This document shows positions 1 through 7,859 of a stretch of DNA of 40,847 nucleotides, piece after piece. The notes beneath the pieces are model-generated. The model was not told the origin of the DNA and did not search any database. It was given only the letters and a program-made list of their open reading frames with translations. A program made the translations under genes and the position numbers. The DNA comes from Dehalococcoidia bacterium (GTDB lineage Bacteria > Chloroflexota > Dehalococcoidia > DSTF01 > WHTK01): the NCBI GenBank assembly GCA_035574915.1, contig DATLYJ010000016.1, positions 1 to 40,847 on the forward strand. Direction: 5' to 3'. The first letter of the stretch is position 1, and the number at the start of each line of letters is the position of its first letter.

Positions 1-601
1 TGCGTCTTCAGCACCTGTCGCAGCAGCAGGAAGTAGCCCTGAGCGTCCTCCTGCTCCCGGAAGAGGGCCGCGACGACCTTGCCAGTGGCGTCATCGATGG
101 CGGCCAAGAGGGTGCAGGCAGGGTGGTCGAGGCCGAACCAGGGGTGGGGGCTGCCGTCAACCTGGAGCAGGATGCCTTCCTGGGGCCGGCGGTCGCGGCG
201 CTGGCGATGCTTAGGAGGCCGGTGGGTACGCTTGGGCTTTTGGCCCGCCTGCGGCGCAGACGCTGGACGCTAGCGCGGCTAAGGGCGATGCCCTCGTCGC
301 GGATGAGCAGGTCCTGGAAGTGGCTGTCGTTGCAGGCGGCGTAGCGGCCAGCACCCAGCTCCACCACTCTGGCGCGTACCTCATCACTGATGCGATGGGG
401 CGACGGCTGGCCGCGGTTGCCGTGCATGAAAGCCCTAGCGCCTCTCTCCGCGAAGCCTCTGCGCAAGCGCCGGACCTGTCGCTCCGACAGCTTCAGCGTC
501 CGGGCGGCCTCCGCCGCCGACCACCTCCCTGCTGCTACTTCAGCGATCACTCGCAAGCGTGTCTGCTCCTTCTGGCTCAAGATGACCGGGTCCTCTCTCA
601 T
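1..601 (-). pseudogene. ISNCY/IS1202-like transposase, frameshifted and partial
   Basis: Translation starts at ATG 599-601. The first ~110 residues form a helix-turn-helix region (WSAAEAARTLKLSERQVRRL) typical of these transposases. The reading frame is then lost at about 246-259: downstream homology continues in the -1 frame, where the minus strand encodes KPKRTHRPPKHRQRR, then LLQVDGSPHPWFG and LLAAIDDATGKVVAALFREQ, the start of the DDE/integrase-like catalytic core. I see no good slippery heptamer at the shift, so a single-base indel (or sequencing error) is more likely than programmed frameshifting. The catalytic domain continues beyond position 1. There is no clear ribosome binding site before the start. 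Confidence 0.75.
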
Positions 602-605
602 GAAA

Positions 606-676
606 GGACAGAATCATCGCTAGCGTCTCAACGGACAAATCTACTGAGCAGAACCAGCGGACAGATTCTCGGAGCA
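606..676. repeat. Three GGACA iterons at the IS end
   Basis: The pentamer GGACA followed by A or G recurs at 606, 633 and 659, a spacing of 27 and 26 bases. The last two belong to a 19-base imperfect direct repeat (632-650 and 658-676) sharing CGGACA at one end and GAGCA at the other, 14 of 19 positions identical. Repeats of this kind at an IS end are likely transposase binding sites. The role is inferred. Confidence 0.5.
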
Positions 677-699
677 ACGACACCTTAATGCGCTTCTGA

Positions 700-728
700 T
701 AGACGGGTCTGATGCGTCTCCCTATAAT
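700..728 (+). promoter_or_regulatory. Sigma70-type promoter of the mreB operon
   Basis: A perfect -10 hexamer TATAAT lies at 723-728, with TAGACG (4 of 6 matches to TTGACA) at 700-705 and a 17 bp spacer. Transcription would start near 735, leaving a leader of about 33 bases before mreB. The IS end lies directly upstream, so any older upstream control element may have been displaced. Confidence 0.7.
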
Positions 729-739
729 GTCTGGGGTCT

Positions 740-754
740 CCCGCCTGAGGCGGG
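740..754 (+). promoter_or_regulatory. Leader hairpin next to the mreB ribosome binding site
   Basis: CCCGCC at 740-745 pairs perfectly with GGCGGG at 749-754 around a TGA loop. The following bases GGAAGGA (755-761) are the Shine-Dalgarno sequence, six bases before ATG 768. A stable stem this close to the ribosome binding site may affect initiation. Regulation is inferred. Confidence 0.4.
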
Positions 755-767
755 GGAAGGAATCTCT

Positions 768-1832
768 ATGGCCTTCAACCCGATCAGCGCCTTCCTGGGC
801 CTGTTTTCACACGACATAGGCATAGACCTGGGCACGGCCAACACCCTGGTGATGGTCAAGGGCCGCGGCATCGTAATCGACGAGCCGTCGGTGGTGGCGA
901 TCGACCGCATCTCCAAGAAGGTGCTGGCTATCGGCGCCGAGGCGAAGCGCATGGTTGGGCGGACGCCGGCGAACATCGTTGCCGTGCGGCCGCTCAAGGA
1001 CGGGGTGATCTCGGACTTCCACGTGACGGAGCGGATGCTGCACTACTTCATCCGGGCCGTCCATGAGCGCTTCGGTTTCGGTGTCCCCCGCCCCCGGGTC
1101 GTCATCGGCATACCGTCCGGCGTGACGGAGGTCGAGAAGCGGGCGGTCCACGACGCGGCGCTCAACGCCGGGGCGCGCGAGTGCTACCTGATCGAGGAGC
1201 CGATGGCGGCGGCGATCGGCGCCGGGCTTCCGATACTGGACCCTTCGGGCTGCATGATCGTCGACATCGGCGGTGGCACCACGGAGGTGGCGGTGATAGC
1301 GCTCGGCGGCACCGTGGTGTGGCACTCGAGCCGGATCGCCGGCGACGAGATGGACCAGGAGATCATCGCCTACGCGCGCCAGGTGCACAACATGATCATC
1401 GGCGAGCGTTCGGCGGAGGAGATCAAGATCCAGGCCGGCTCCGCCTTTCCCCTCGACGAAGAGGAGACGACGGAGATACGCGGCCGTGACCTCGCGACCG
1501 GGCTCCCGAAGCAGGTCGAGGTGAGCACGGTCGAAATCCGGGACGCGCTCTCCGGGCCCGTGAGCGCGATCGTCGACGTCGTGCGGGCCGCGATCGAGAT
1601 CACGCCGCCGGAGCTGGTAGCGGACCTGATGTACAAGGGGATATGCCTGGCGGGCGGCGGCGCGTTGCTCCGCGGCCTGGACCGGCGGCTGCAGCAGGAG
1701 ACTCGCTTCCCCGTGTATGTTGCCGAGGACCCGCTGACCTGCGTGGTGCGGGGTTGCGGCGAGGTGCTGGAGGAGGCAAGGATCCTCGCCAAGGTCCAGG
1801 CGTCGCTCGCTGCGCGAAAGCCGCCGCGATAG
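768..1832 (+). CDS. mreB: Rod shape-determining protein MreB
   Basis: Actin-like ATPase of 354 residues that forms membrane-associated filaments and guides lateral cell-wall synthesis in rod-shaped cells. The actin-fold nucleotide motifs are present: phosphate loop 1 at residues 16-26 (DIGIDLGTANT), the second loop IVDIGGGTTEVAV, and the adenosine motif LAGGGALLRGL near the C terminus. An N-terminal amphipathic stretch (MAFNPISAFLGLF) fits membrane binding. Length is normal for the family, with a slightly basic tail. It is the first gene of a classical mreBCD-mrdA-rodA cluster and has its own promoter. Identification is secure. Confidence 0.97.
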   Translation: MAFNPISAFLGLFSHDIGIDLGTANTLVMVKGRGIVIDEPSVVAIDRISKKVLAIGAEAKRMVGRTPANIVAVRPLKDGVISDFHVTERMLHYFIRAVHERFGFGVPRPRVVIGIPSGVTEVEKRAVHDAALNAGARECYLIEEPMAAAIGAGLPILDPSGCMIVDIGGGTTEVAVIALGGTVVWHSSRIAGDEMDQEIIAYARQVHNMIIGERSAEEIKIQAGSAFPLDEEETTEIRGRDLATGLPKQVEVSTVEIRDALSGPVSAIVDVVRAAIEITPPELVADLMYKGICLAGGGALLRGLDRRLQQETRFPVYVAEDPLTCVVRGCGEVLEEARILAKVQASLAARKPPR

Positions 1833-1909
1833 CGCCAGCCACGCTCTGCCCGGCGGCAGCCGCGCCGGCCGGCCTCGTTTCATCGAGACAGAGAAAGGAG
1901 CGCCCCACC

Positions 1910-1987
1910 ATGACAAGCTCCTCACTCCCTGAACCTGAGCCGACCGCCGAAGCCAGGGGCCACGGGCTGCAGTCACCGGCCTTATGA
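1910..1987 (+). CDS. 25-codon ORF coupled to mreC
   Basis: A short ORF between mreB and mreC starts at ATG 1910 behind the best ribosome binding site in this interval (AAAGGAG at 1894-1900). It encodes a proline- and glutamate-rich peptide beginning MTSSSLPEPEPTAEA. Its stop codon TGA (1985-1987) overlaps the mreC start in the sequence ATGA. mreC has no Shine-Dalgarno sequence of its own, so ribosomes finishing this ORF probably reinitiate at mreC. It may be a coupling leader rather than a functional peptide. I recognise no homologue. Confidence 0.45.
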   Translation: MTSSSLPEPEPTAEARGHGLQSPAL

Positions 1988-2808
1988 CCGCCCGCACCAG
2001 CCTCTGGTTTGCCAGCATGATGGCCACGGGCCTCTTGCTGATCGCTATGTCCACCGTCGGGGTGCTGCGCCCCATCGAGAACGTCTCGTACAAGGTGCTG
2101 GCGCCAGTGGAGGGCGTCCTGCGGGCCATCGCGCGGCCAATCGCGAACACGGTCACTAACTACAACGACATCCGCGACCTCACGCGGGAGAACGAGGCCC
2201 TGCGCACCGAGAACGAGCGCCTCAACGCCGTCATCGCCCGGCTGCAGGAAGAGGCAACGCAACGAGAGGCGTTGGAACGCCTGGTGGAAGTGAAGCAGGG
2301 CCTGTCCGAACACACATTCCTGGGGGCGACCGTAATTGCCCGCGACCCGACGAACCTGCGGCAGATGATCGCCATCGACCGCGGGCGCGACGACGGCATC
2401 AAGGTGGGGATGCCGGTGATCACCGAAGGCAGCGCGCTGGTCGGCACCATCTCCAAGGTGGAGAGCGACCACGCCTGGGTCACGCTGGTCACGGACGTGA
2501 ACAGCGCCGTGAGCAGCCGCACCCTGGAGTCGCGCGCGGACGGCGTTGTCTCCGGCGGCTACGACCGGCGCCTGTCGATGGAGTTCGTGACCCAAGACGC
2601 GCCGGTAAAGGAGGGTGACACCGTCGTGACCTCGGGCCTGGGCGGGAGCTATCCGCGCGGCCTCGTGATCGGGCGCGTGACGGGCATCGCCGGCAGCAGG
2701 CAGGAGGTGTTCCGTAAGGTAACGGTCGAACCGCTGGCGAGCCTCGCGCGGATCGAGACCGTGCTGGTGATGACCAGCTTCGTGCCCGTGAGGCTTGCCG
2801 CGCCGTGA
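1984..2808 (+). CDS. mreC: Rod shape-determining protein MreC
   Basis: Bitopic membrane scaffold of 274 residues that links MreB filaments to the periplasmic peptidoglycan synthases PBP2 and RodA. An N-terminal membrane helix (about residues 8-28, rich in A, L and M) is followed by a coiled coil (about 60-100, with heptads such as LTRENEALRTENERLNAVI). Then comes the beta-barrel MreC core, with the family-typical segments AIDRGRDDGIKVGMPVI and VTSGLGGSYPRGLVIGRV. The start lies inside an ATGA overlap with the preceding 25-codon ORF. The end overlaps mreD by GTGA, so the genes are probably translated as a coupled unit. Confidence 0.93.
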   Translation: MTARTSLWFASMMATGLLLIAMSTVGVLRPIENVSYKVLAPVEGVLRAIARPIANTVTNYNDIRDLTRENEALRTENERLNAVIARLQEEATQREALERLVEVKQGLSEHTFLGATVIARDPTNLRQMIAIDRGRDDGIKVGMPVITEGSALVGTISKVESDHAWVTLVTDVNSAVSSRTLESRADGVVSGGYDRRLSMEFVTQDAPVKEGDTVVTSGLGGSYPRGLVIGRVTGIAGSRQEVFRKVTVEPLASLARIETVLVMTSFVPVRLAAP

Positions 2809-3302
2809 GCTACTACATCGGCATCCCCCTCGTGATCACGGTCGCGCTTTCCGAGGTGGCGTTCCTGCCTTACTTCAGGGTCTTCGGCCTCCAGCCGAAC
2901 CTGCTCCTGGTGGTGCTCCTGGCCTGGCTCATGGTACGGGGCCAGGAGGAAGCCCTGTACCTGATCCCTACCGGCGCCATCGTCCTGGGCCTCGTCGACG
3001 GCGCGCCGCTGGGCGTCGCCCTCCTGGCCCTGGCGCCGCTGGCGATCCTGCACGACCTTCGCGGCTCCCATCTCAGCGAGGGGCAGTTCCTGAACGCCGT
3101 CGTCTTCACGATTGCCGCCACGGTCGTTTACCAGACCGCTTACCTGGTGGCGTTTGGGGCGGCGGGCGAAGGAGGAAACATCCTGGTGGCGGTCACCCGG
3201 GTCGTGGTGCCTGTCGCGCTCCTGAACGTGGCCGTAATGCTGCCGGTGTACTGGGCTACGTGGGTCTGTAGTCCTGATGTGCGCCGCACCATGTTTGCGT
3301 GA
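2805..3302 (+). CDS. mreD: Rod shape-determining membrane protein MreD
   Basis: Small polytopic membrane protein of 165 residues, the third member of the Mre complex. It is almost entirely hydrophobic, with about five predicted membrane helices, for example LLLVVLLAWLMV and FTIAATVVYQTAYLVAF. MreD proteins are poorly conserved, so the call rests on length, topology and position between mreC and mrdA. The GTG start overlaps the mreC stop (GTGA), indicating translational coupling. The following 136 bases before mrdA hold no gene that I can recognise. Confidence 0.85.
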   Translation: MSYYIGIPLVITVALSEVAFLPYFRVFGLQPNLLLVVLLAWLMVRGQEEALYLIPTGAIVLGLVDGAPLGVALLALAPLAILHDLRGSHLSEGQFLNAVVFTIAATVVYQTAYLVAFGAAGEGGNILVAVTRVVVPVALLNVAVMLPVYWATWVCSPDVRRTMFA

Positions 3303-3438
3303 AGCCATGACGGTAGCGCGGAGATCCGGGAGCAGAGAGGAAAGGGTACGGGGCCGCTGTCCGGCGCCTCTGCGCGCCTCCGCGCCCCGGGCAGCGTCCA
3401 CGGCCACAGGCCTTCATTTCGTGACAAGGGGGCTCTGA

Positions 3439-5355
3439 GTGGGCTACAGCACGGGCCGAAAGCCGTGGCGCTCCGATCCGCCCCGCGAGCTCACGGACGA
3501 AGCGGAAGCGGCGAAGCGGAAGGTCTTCTACCTCGGCCTGGTAGTGCTGGCGGTCTTCGGCGTCCTCACCGTACAGCTGGCGCGCCTGCAACTCATTTCC
3601 GGCGAGAAGTACGCCCTGCGCGCGGAAAACAACCGCCTGCGCCAGGTGTCGATCACGCCGCCCCGCGGCCTGATCTACGACCGTCATGGCGTACCCCTGG
3701 TCGAGAACCGGGCGAGCTTCTCGGCGGCGATCGTGGCCGCCGACCTTCCGCCGGAGCAGGAGACCGCGATCACGGTGACCCTCCAGGAGCTTCTCGGGGT
3801 GCCCGCGGGAGAAATCGCCGCGCGCGTCCAGGAGCGGCGCCGCTCGAATGACCCCTTCAGCCCCGTGGCGATCAAGGAGAACCTCAGCCAGGAGACGGCC
3901 TTCCGGTTGCGGGAACGCCTGCCGGAACTGCCGGGAGTCCGGGTCATCGTCGAGCCGCGGCGGGAGTACATCAACGGTCCTCTCTTGTCGCATGTCATCG
4001 GGTTCCTCGGGCCGATCGACGATACGGAGTACGCGGCCCTGAGGTCGCGTGGCTATCAACTCAACGACGACATCGGCAAGACCGGCGTCGAGTACACGTA
4101 CGAGAGCGCGCTACGCGGTATCCCGGGCGTGAAAGTCGTGGAGGCCGACGCCTCCGGGCGCGAAGTGCGCACGATCCTCGAACAGCCAGCGACTCCGGGC
4201 GCGAGCATCGTCCTCTCGCTGGACCTGGACCTGCAGCAGAAGGTCACCGAGTTCGTCCAGGCCGGGATGGGACGCTCGCGCAATGCCGCCGCCGTGGTAA
4301 TGGACGTACGCACCGGCGAGATACTGGCCCTCGTCTCGCTCCCCACTTACGACAACAACGTCTTCGCGCGCGGCGTCGACCAGCGGGAGATCGAGCGGCT
4401 GCTCACCGACCCCGGCAAGCCGCTGGTGAACCATGCGATCGCGGAGATGTATCCGCCAGGGTCGACCTTCAAGCAGATCACCGGCATAGCGGCGCTCCAG
4501 GAAGGCATCGCGAACGCCAGTACGCGCATCACCAGCCTGGGCTCGATCCAGGTGCGGAACCAGTACAACCCCAGCATCTCCTACACATTCAAGGACTGGG
4601 CGGCGCTGGGCACGATGGACTTTTACCGCGGCGTCGCCATGTCGTCTGACGTGTACTTCTACTACCTGGCCGGCGGCTACGTGGACTTCAACTCCGGCCG
4701 CGATGTCTTCCAGGGGCTTGGCGCGGCGCGGCTGGCCTCGTGGGCGCGCAAGTTCGGCCTGGGCGCGGCGACGGGCATCGACCTCCCGGGCGAGTCCGAG
4801 GGCCTTGTCCCTGACCCGGCCTGGAAGGAGAGGGCGCTCGGCGAGGTCTGGACGGTGGGCGACACCTACAACATGGGGATCGGCCAGGGCTACGTGGCCA
4901 CGACGCCGTTGCAGATGCTGCTGGTGACTGCGGCCATCGCCAACGGCGGCGACGTGCTCGTGCCGCACGTCGTGCGCGAGATCCGGGACGCGGCGGGCGG
5001 AGTCATAGTCCCGCCGTGGCGACGCGTGAAGAACAACCTCAACGTCGACCCGCGAAACATAAACATCATGCGCGAGGCCATGCGACAGGCGGTCGACACC
5101 GGGACGGCGACGACGGCGAAAGTGCGCAGCGTGGCGGTTGCCGGCAAGACGGGGACGGCAGAGTTCGGCGAGCGGCGGCCCGATGGCTCCTACCTGGAGC
5201 ACGGCTGGTTCACGGGCTTCGCACCCTACGACAACCCGGAGATCGCGGTGGTGGTGTTCCTGGAGCAGGGCGGTGGCGCGCTCACCGCCGCCCCGGTCGC
5301 CGCCAAGATCTTCGACTACTACTTCCAGCGCAAGAACCTCGCCGAGGCCCGCTAA
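3439..5355 (+). CDS. mrdA: Penicillin-binding protein 2, elongasome transpeptidase
   Basis: Class B penicillin-binding protein of 638 residues that cross-links peptidoglycan during cell elongation together with RodA. It has a cytoplasmic N terminus, one membrane anchor (about 30-48), a PBP dimerisation domain (about 60-230) and a C-terminal transpeptidase domain. The catalytic motifs are clear: SxxK at 342-345 (PPGSTFK), the SxN-type motif as SSD at 402-404, and KTG at 570-572 (AGKTGTAEF). The SSD variant occurs in the PBP2 branch. The GTG start at 3439 follows a weak purine-rich site (AGGGGGC). The rodA start codon follows the stop directly, with no gap. Confidence 0.95.
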   Translation: MGYSTGRKPWRSDPPRELTDEAEAAKRKVFYLGLVVLAVFGVLTVQLARLQLISGEKYALRAENNRLRQVSITPPRGLIYDRHGVPLVENRASFSAAIVAADLPPEQETAITVTLQELLGVPAGEIAARVQERRRSNDPFSPVAIKENLSQETAFRLRERLPELPGVRVIVEPRREYINGPLLSHVIGFLGPIDDTEYAALRSRGYQLNDDIGKTGVEYTYESALRGIPGVKVVEADASGREVRTILEQPATPGASIVLSLDLDLQQKVTEFVQAGMGRSRNAAAVVMDVRTGEILALVSLPTYDNNVFARGVDQREIERLLTDPGKPLVNHAIAEMYPPGSTFKQITGIAALQEGIANASTRITSLGSIQVRNQYNPSISYTFKDWAALGTMDFYRGVAMSSDVYFYYLAGGYVDFNSGRDVFQGLGAARLASWARKFGLGAATGIDLPGESEGLVPDPAWKERALGEVWTVGDTYNMGIGQGYVATTPLQMLLVTAAIANGGDVLVPHVVREIRDAAGGVIVPPWRRVKNNLNVDPRNINIMREAMRQAVDTGTATTAKVRSVAVAGKTGTAEFGERRPDGSYLEHGWFTGFAPYDNPEIAVVVFLEQGGGALTAAPVAAKIFDYYFQRKNLAEAR

Positions 5356-6480
5356 ATGCGCAAGCGCGATACCGGCAACTTCGACCTCGTCCTCTTCGGC
5401 CTAGCCCTGGCCTTGACTGCCTACGGGCTCGTCCTGATCTACAGCGGCAGCCTAACCTCGTCCGGGGGCGTGCGGGAGTCGCTTAGCGGGCCGGTAGGGC
5501 GCCAGCTTGTCTTCGCGGCGATCGGGATCGGCGCGTTCCTGGCGGTCTCGCAGGTCGACTATCGCTTCCTCGCCCAGGGGTCGCTCGGGATGTACGTCGG
5601 GCTGATCGCGGCGCTCACGTTCGTGCTGGTGTTCGGGGCGCAGGCGTTCGGGTCGCGGCGCTGGATCGACATTGGCGGCACCCACGTCCAGCCCTCTGAG
5701 ATCGGCAAGATCGTCGTCATCCTGACTCTGGCCAAGTACCTCTCGGACCAGGGCGAGCGCGTCAAGGAGCTGCGCGTCTTCCTGACGTCGCTTGCCATCG
5801 CGGCGCTGCCGGCGCTGCTGGTCTTTGCCGAACCGGACCTTGGCTCGGCGGTGATCTTCCTCCTCATCTGGCTGGGCATGGTGGTGATGGCCGGTTGCGA
5901 CATGCGCCACATCATGGGGGCGATGGGCATGGTCATCGCCATGCTGCCCTTCGCGCTCATCGCCGTGGTCACCGACTATCAGCGCGAACGCGTCAGCCTC
6001 TTCCTGGACCCGAGCCAGGACCCGCTCGGCTCCGGTTTCAACATCTTGCAGGCGGAGATTTCGATTGGGTCGGGCGGTCTCCTCGGCAAAGGGCTGACGC
6101 AGGGCACTCAGACGCAGCTCGATTACCTGCGCACGCAGACGACGGACTACATCTTCAGCGTGCTGGGCGAGGAGCTTGGCTTCGTCGGCGCGATGCTCTT
6201 GTTCGCGCTTTTCATCCTGCTCCTCTGGCGCGGACTGCGCGCCGCGGCGCTCTGCCGGGACGACTTCGGGCGCTCGATCGCCGTCGGGGTCGTGATCTTC
6301 ATCCTCTTCCAGGCGTTCATCAACATCGGCGTGAACATCCGCCTGTTCCCGGTCACGGGAATTCCGCTGCCCTTCATCAGCCAGGGCGGAAGCTCTTTGG
6401 TCACCGTGTTCATAGCAATCGGATTGCTCGAGAGCGTGCTCATCCGGCACCGGCAGATGTCGCCCTATGGCCTCACCTGA
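5356..6480 (+). CDS. rodA: Rod shape-determining protein RodA, SEDS glycosyltransferase
   Basis: SEDS-family integral membrane peptidoglycan glycosyltransferase (374 residues) that polymerises lipid II for PBP2. About ten membrane helices are visible. Family signatures include QPSEIGK near 112-118, the FAEPDLGSA segment near 158-165, the region around D264 (TTDYIFSVLGEELG), which contains the essential aspartate, and the C-terminal IPLPFISQGGSSLV. The ATG follows the mrdA stop directly. The 3' end overlaps the NUDIX gene by 14 bases. Assignment to RodA rather than FtsW rests on the mre/mrdA neighbours. Confidence 0.95.
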   Translation: MRKRDTGNFDLVLFGLALALTAYGLVLIYSGSLTSSGGVRESLSGPVGRQLVFAAIGIGAFLAVSQVDYRFLAQGSLGMYVGLIAALTFVLVFGAQAFGSRRWIDIGGTHVQPSEIGKIVVILTLAKYLSDQGERVKELRVFLTSLAIAALPALLVFAEPDLGSAVIFLLIWLGMVVMAGCDMRHIMGAMGMVIAMLPFALIAVVTDYQRERVSLFLDPSQDPLGSGFNILQAEISIGSGGLLGKGLTQGTQTQLDYLRTQTTDYIFSVLGEELGFVGAMLLFALFILLLWRGLRAAALCRDDFGRSIAVGVVIFILFQAFINIGVNIRLFPVTGIPLPFISQGGSSLVTVFIAIGLLESVLIRHRQMSPYGLT

Positions 6481-6979
6481 GGCCAGGGCCGGAGCGATCG
6501 TCCGGCCAGCCGCGCGCGTACTGCTGCTTGACCCGCTCGGGCGCGTCCTCCTGCTGCGTGTCGAAAGACCCTACGGCCTGCCGTACGCCGCCTGGCTCAC
6601 GCCCGGTGGCGGCCTGGAGCCGGGCGAATCCCATGAGGAAGCGGCCCTCCGCGAGCTCCGCGAGGAGACGGGGATCACCGGAGTCGAGCTGGGGCCCTGG
6701 GTCTGGGAGCGACGCTTCCACTTCAGCCGCGGTGTCGTCTACTGCAACCTGGAGCGCTACTACGTCGCCCGGATCGCCTTCGAGCCGCGCGTCCAGACCC
6801 AGGGTGACGATGGGGAGGGGCCGCCCGGGCACCGCTGGTGGGGAGTCAGGGAGCTGGCCAGCCTCCGCGAGCCGCTGCTACCGCCGCGCCTTCCGGAGTT
6901 CCTGCCGGAGATCATCGCGGGGCACTATCCGGCAAGAGTGCTGGACATAACCGAGGAAGGCGAATTGCAGACCTGCTGA
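6467..6979 (+). CDS. NUDIX hydrolase
   Basis: Pyrophosphohydrolase of 170 residues that would cleave a nucleoside diphosphate linked to another moiety. A complete Nudix box is present: G48, E54, then REL (62-64) and REETG (65-69), matching GX5EX7REUXEEXGU. The substrate cannot be told from sequence. It starts inside the end of rodA (14-base overlap), so it belongs to the cell-elongation transcript, though a link to wall metabolism is only suggested by position. A short GC hairpin follows its stop codon. Confidence 0.88.
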   Translation: MASPEARAGAIVRPAARVLLLDPLGRVLLLRVERPYGLPYAAWLTPGGGLEPGESHEEAALRELREETGITGVELGPWVWERRFHFSRGVVYCNLERYYVARIAFEPRVQTQGDDGEGPPGHRWWGVRELASLREPLLPPRLPEFLPEIIAGHYPARVLDITEEGELQTC

Positions 6980-6997
6980 ACGCCCCCCTGCGGGCGT
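6980..6997 (+). terminator. Hairpin after the NUDIX gene, possible weak terminator
   Basis: ACGCCC at 6980-6985 pairs perfectly with GGGCGT at 6992-6997 around a six-base loop, directly after the stop codon. No T-run follows, so intrinsic termination would be weak. It could instead be an mRNA 3' end structure or attenuate expression of the peptidase gene starting at 7004. Confidence 0.35.
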
Positions 6998-7003
6998 CCG
7001 ATA

Positions 7004-7705
7004 ATGGAGACGATGACGCCGCTCCTCTTTTTCCTGGCCGGTATACCGGCCGCCCTGGTGCTAAACCACGGCATCGCCGTGTTGGGCCGCGAGCAGGACC
7101 CCGCAGAAGACGGGCTGGAGGCGAATGAGCCGGGGCCAGGCCCCGTGGTGCGCAAGCTGCCCTGGCAGGTACAGCCCTGGCGCGACCGGGTGCGAGTGCT
7201 GGTCGTCGCTGCCGCGCCCTTCCTCATGGCGGGCGCGGGGTGGCGCTTCGAGCCGCTTGAGGCGGTGGCAGTCTCGGCGCTGATCCTGGCGCTGCTCCTC
7301 TGCACGGGCACAGACTTGATCGAGTACCGCGTGCCGAATGTCGTGACCTACCCGGGCATCGTGCTGGCGCTGGCGGCCGCGGCCTTGTTTCCGGATGGCG
7401 ACCCCGTCAACGCCCTCGTCGCGGGCGTCGTGGGCGGCCTGATATTCCTCGTGCTTGCGATCGTTACGCGGGGCGGCCTGGGCCTCGGGGACGTGAAGCT
7501 CGCGGTGCTGATCGGCGTCGCCCTGGGCTTCCCAGCGAGCTACCAGGCGCTCGTCATCGGCGTCCTCACCGGCGGCGTGGTCATCCTGGCGCTGTTCCTG
7601 GCCGGCATCGTGTCGCGCAAGCAGGCCGTGCCCTACGCGCCATTCCTGGCGCTTGCGGCGGTCGGGATAGTGCTCACGCAGGGCGCCGTGTTCGCGCCGT
7701 TGTAG
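7004..7705 (+). CDS. A24-family prepilin peptidase
   Basis: Integral membrane aspartic peptidase of 233 residues that cleaves class III signal peptides of type IV pilin-like proteins. The two catalytic aspartates are visible: D104 in TGTDLIEYRVPN and D163 in GLGLGDVK (GxGDxK motif). The N-terminal half has a first membrane helix but lacks the cysteine-containing methyltransferase domain of long PilD enzymes, so it probably does not methylate its substrates. Two ATG codons (7004 and 7013) compete; the second has GGAG close upstream. No pilin gene lies nearby. The only other pilus-like gene in the window is the small secretion-type ATPase at 15979. Confidence 0.85.
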   Translation: METMTPLLFFLAGIPAALVLNHGIAVLGREQDPAEDGLEANEPGPGPVVRKLPWQVQPWRDRVRVLVVAAAPFLMAGAGWRFEPLEAVAVSALILALLLCTGTDLIEYRVPNVVTYPGIVLALAAAALFPDGDPVNALVAGVVGGLIFLVLAIVTRGGLGLGDVKLAVLIGVALGFPASYQALVIGVLTGGVVILALFLAGIVSRKQAVPYAPFLALAAVGIVLTQGAVFAPL

Positions 7706-7792
7706 CGGCGCCGGGAGTGGGGCGTCAGAGCAGGGTCTCGGACACTCACGGCATGCTCTGCCCTCGACCCTCTCCGTCGCCTTGCCCGTAGC

Positions 7793-7817
7793 TTGACACC
7801 TTCCCTTACCATATACA
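7793..7817 (+). promoter_or_regulatory. Possible promoter of the CoA-transferase operon
   Basis: A perfect TTGACA (7793-7798) is followed by TATACA (7812-7817, 5 of 6 matches). The spacer is only 13 bp, too short for ordinary sigma70 use, so one of the two boxes may be fortuitous. The interval 7706-7859 holds no other recognisable element. Confidence 0.35.
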
Positions 7818-7859
7818 GCGACCCTCGCCTTAGCCTGCACTGCTAGACAGGACCTACGG

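Larger units (their letters stand above)
1..690 (-). mobile_element. Insertion sequence end, ISNCY/IS1202-like, cut by the window start
   Basis: The left end of the window carries a transposase reading out of the window on the minus strand, preceded by about 80 bases of non-coding DNA with short iterated repeats typical of an IS terminus. Only this end is visible, so neither the second terminal repeat nor a target duplication can be checked. The outer boundary is estimated at about 680-690 because the mreB promoter starts near 700. The transposase is frameshifted, so this copy is probably not autonomous. Confidence 0.6.

Noticed and set aside
246-259. Programmed -1 frameshift in the transposase
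   Set aside because: No X XXY YYZ slippery heptamer is found in the incoming frame, and relatives that I recall use a single frame. An indel is simpler.
807-2156. 449-codon minus-strand frame opposite mreB and mreC
   Set aside because: Composition is typical of an antisense shadow, there is no promoter or ribosome binding site, and mreB/mreC account for the coding signal.
5895-6950. 351-codon plus-strand frame across rodA and the NUDIX gene
   Set aside because: Out of frame with two well-supported genes, rich in Arg and Pro, and without any motif.
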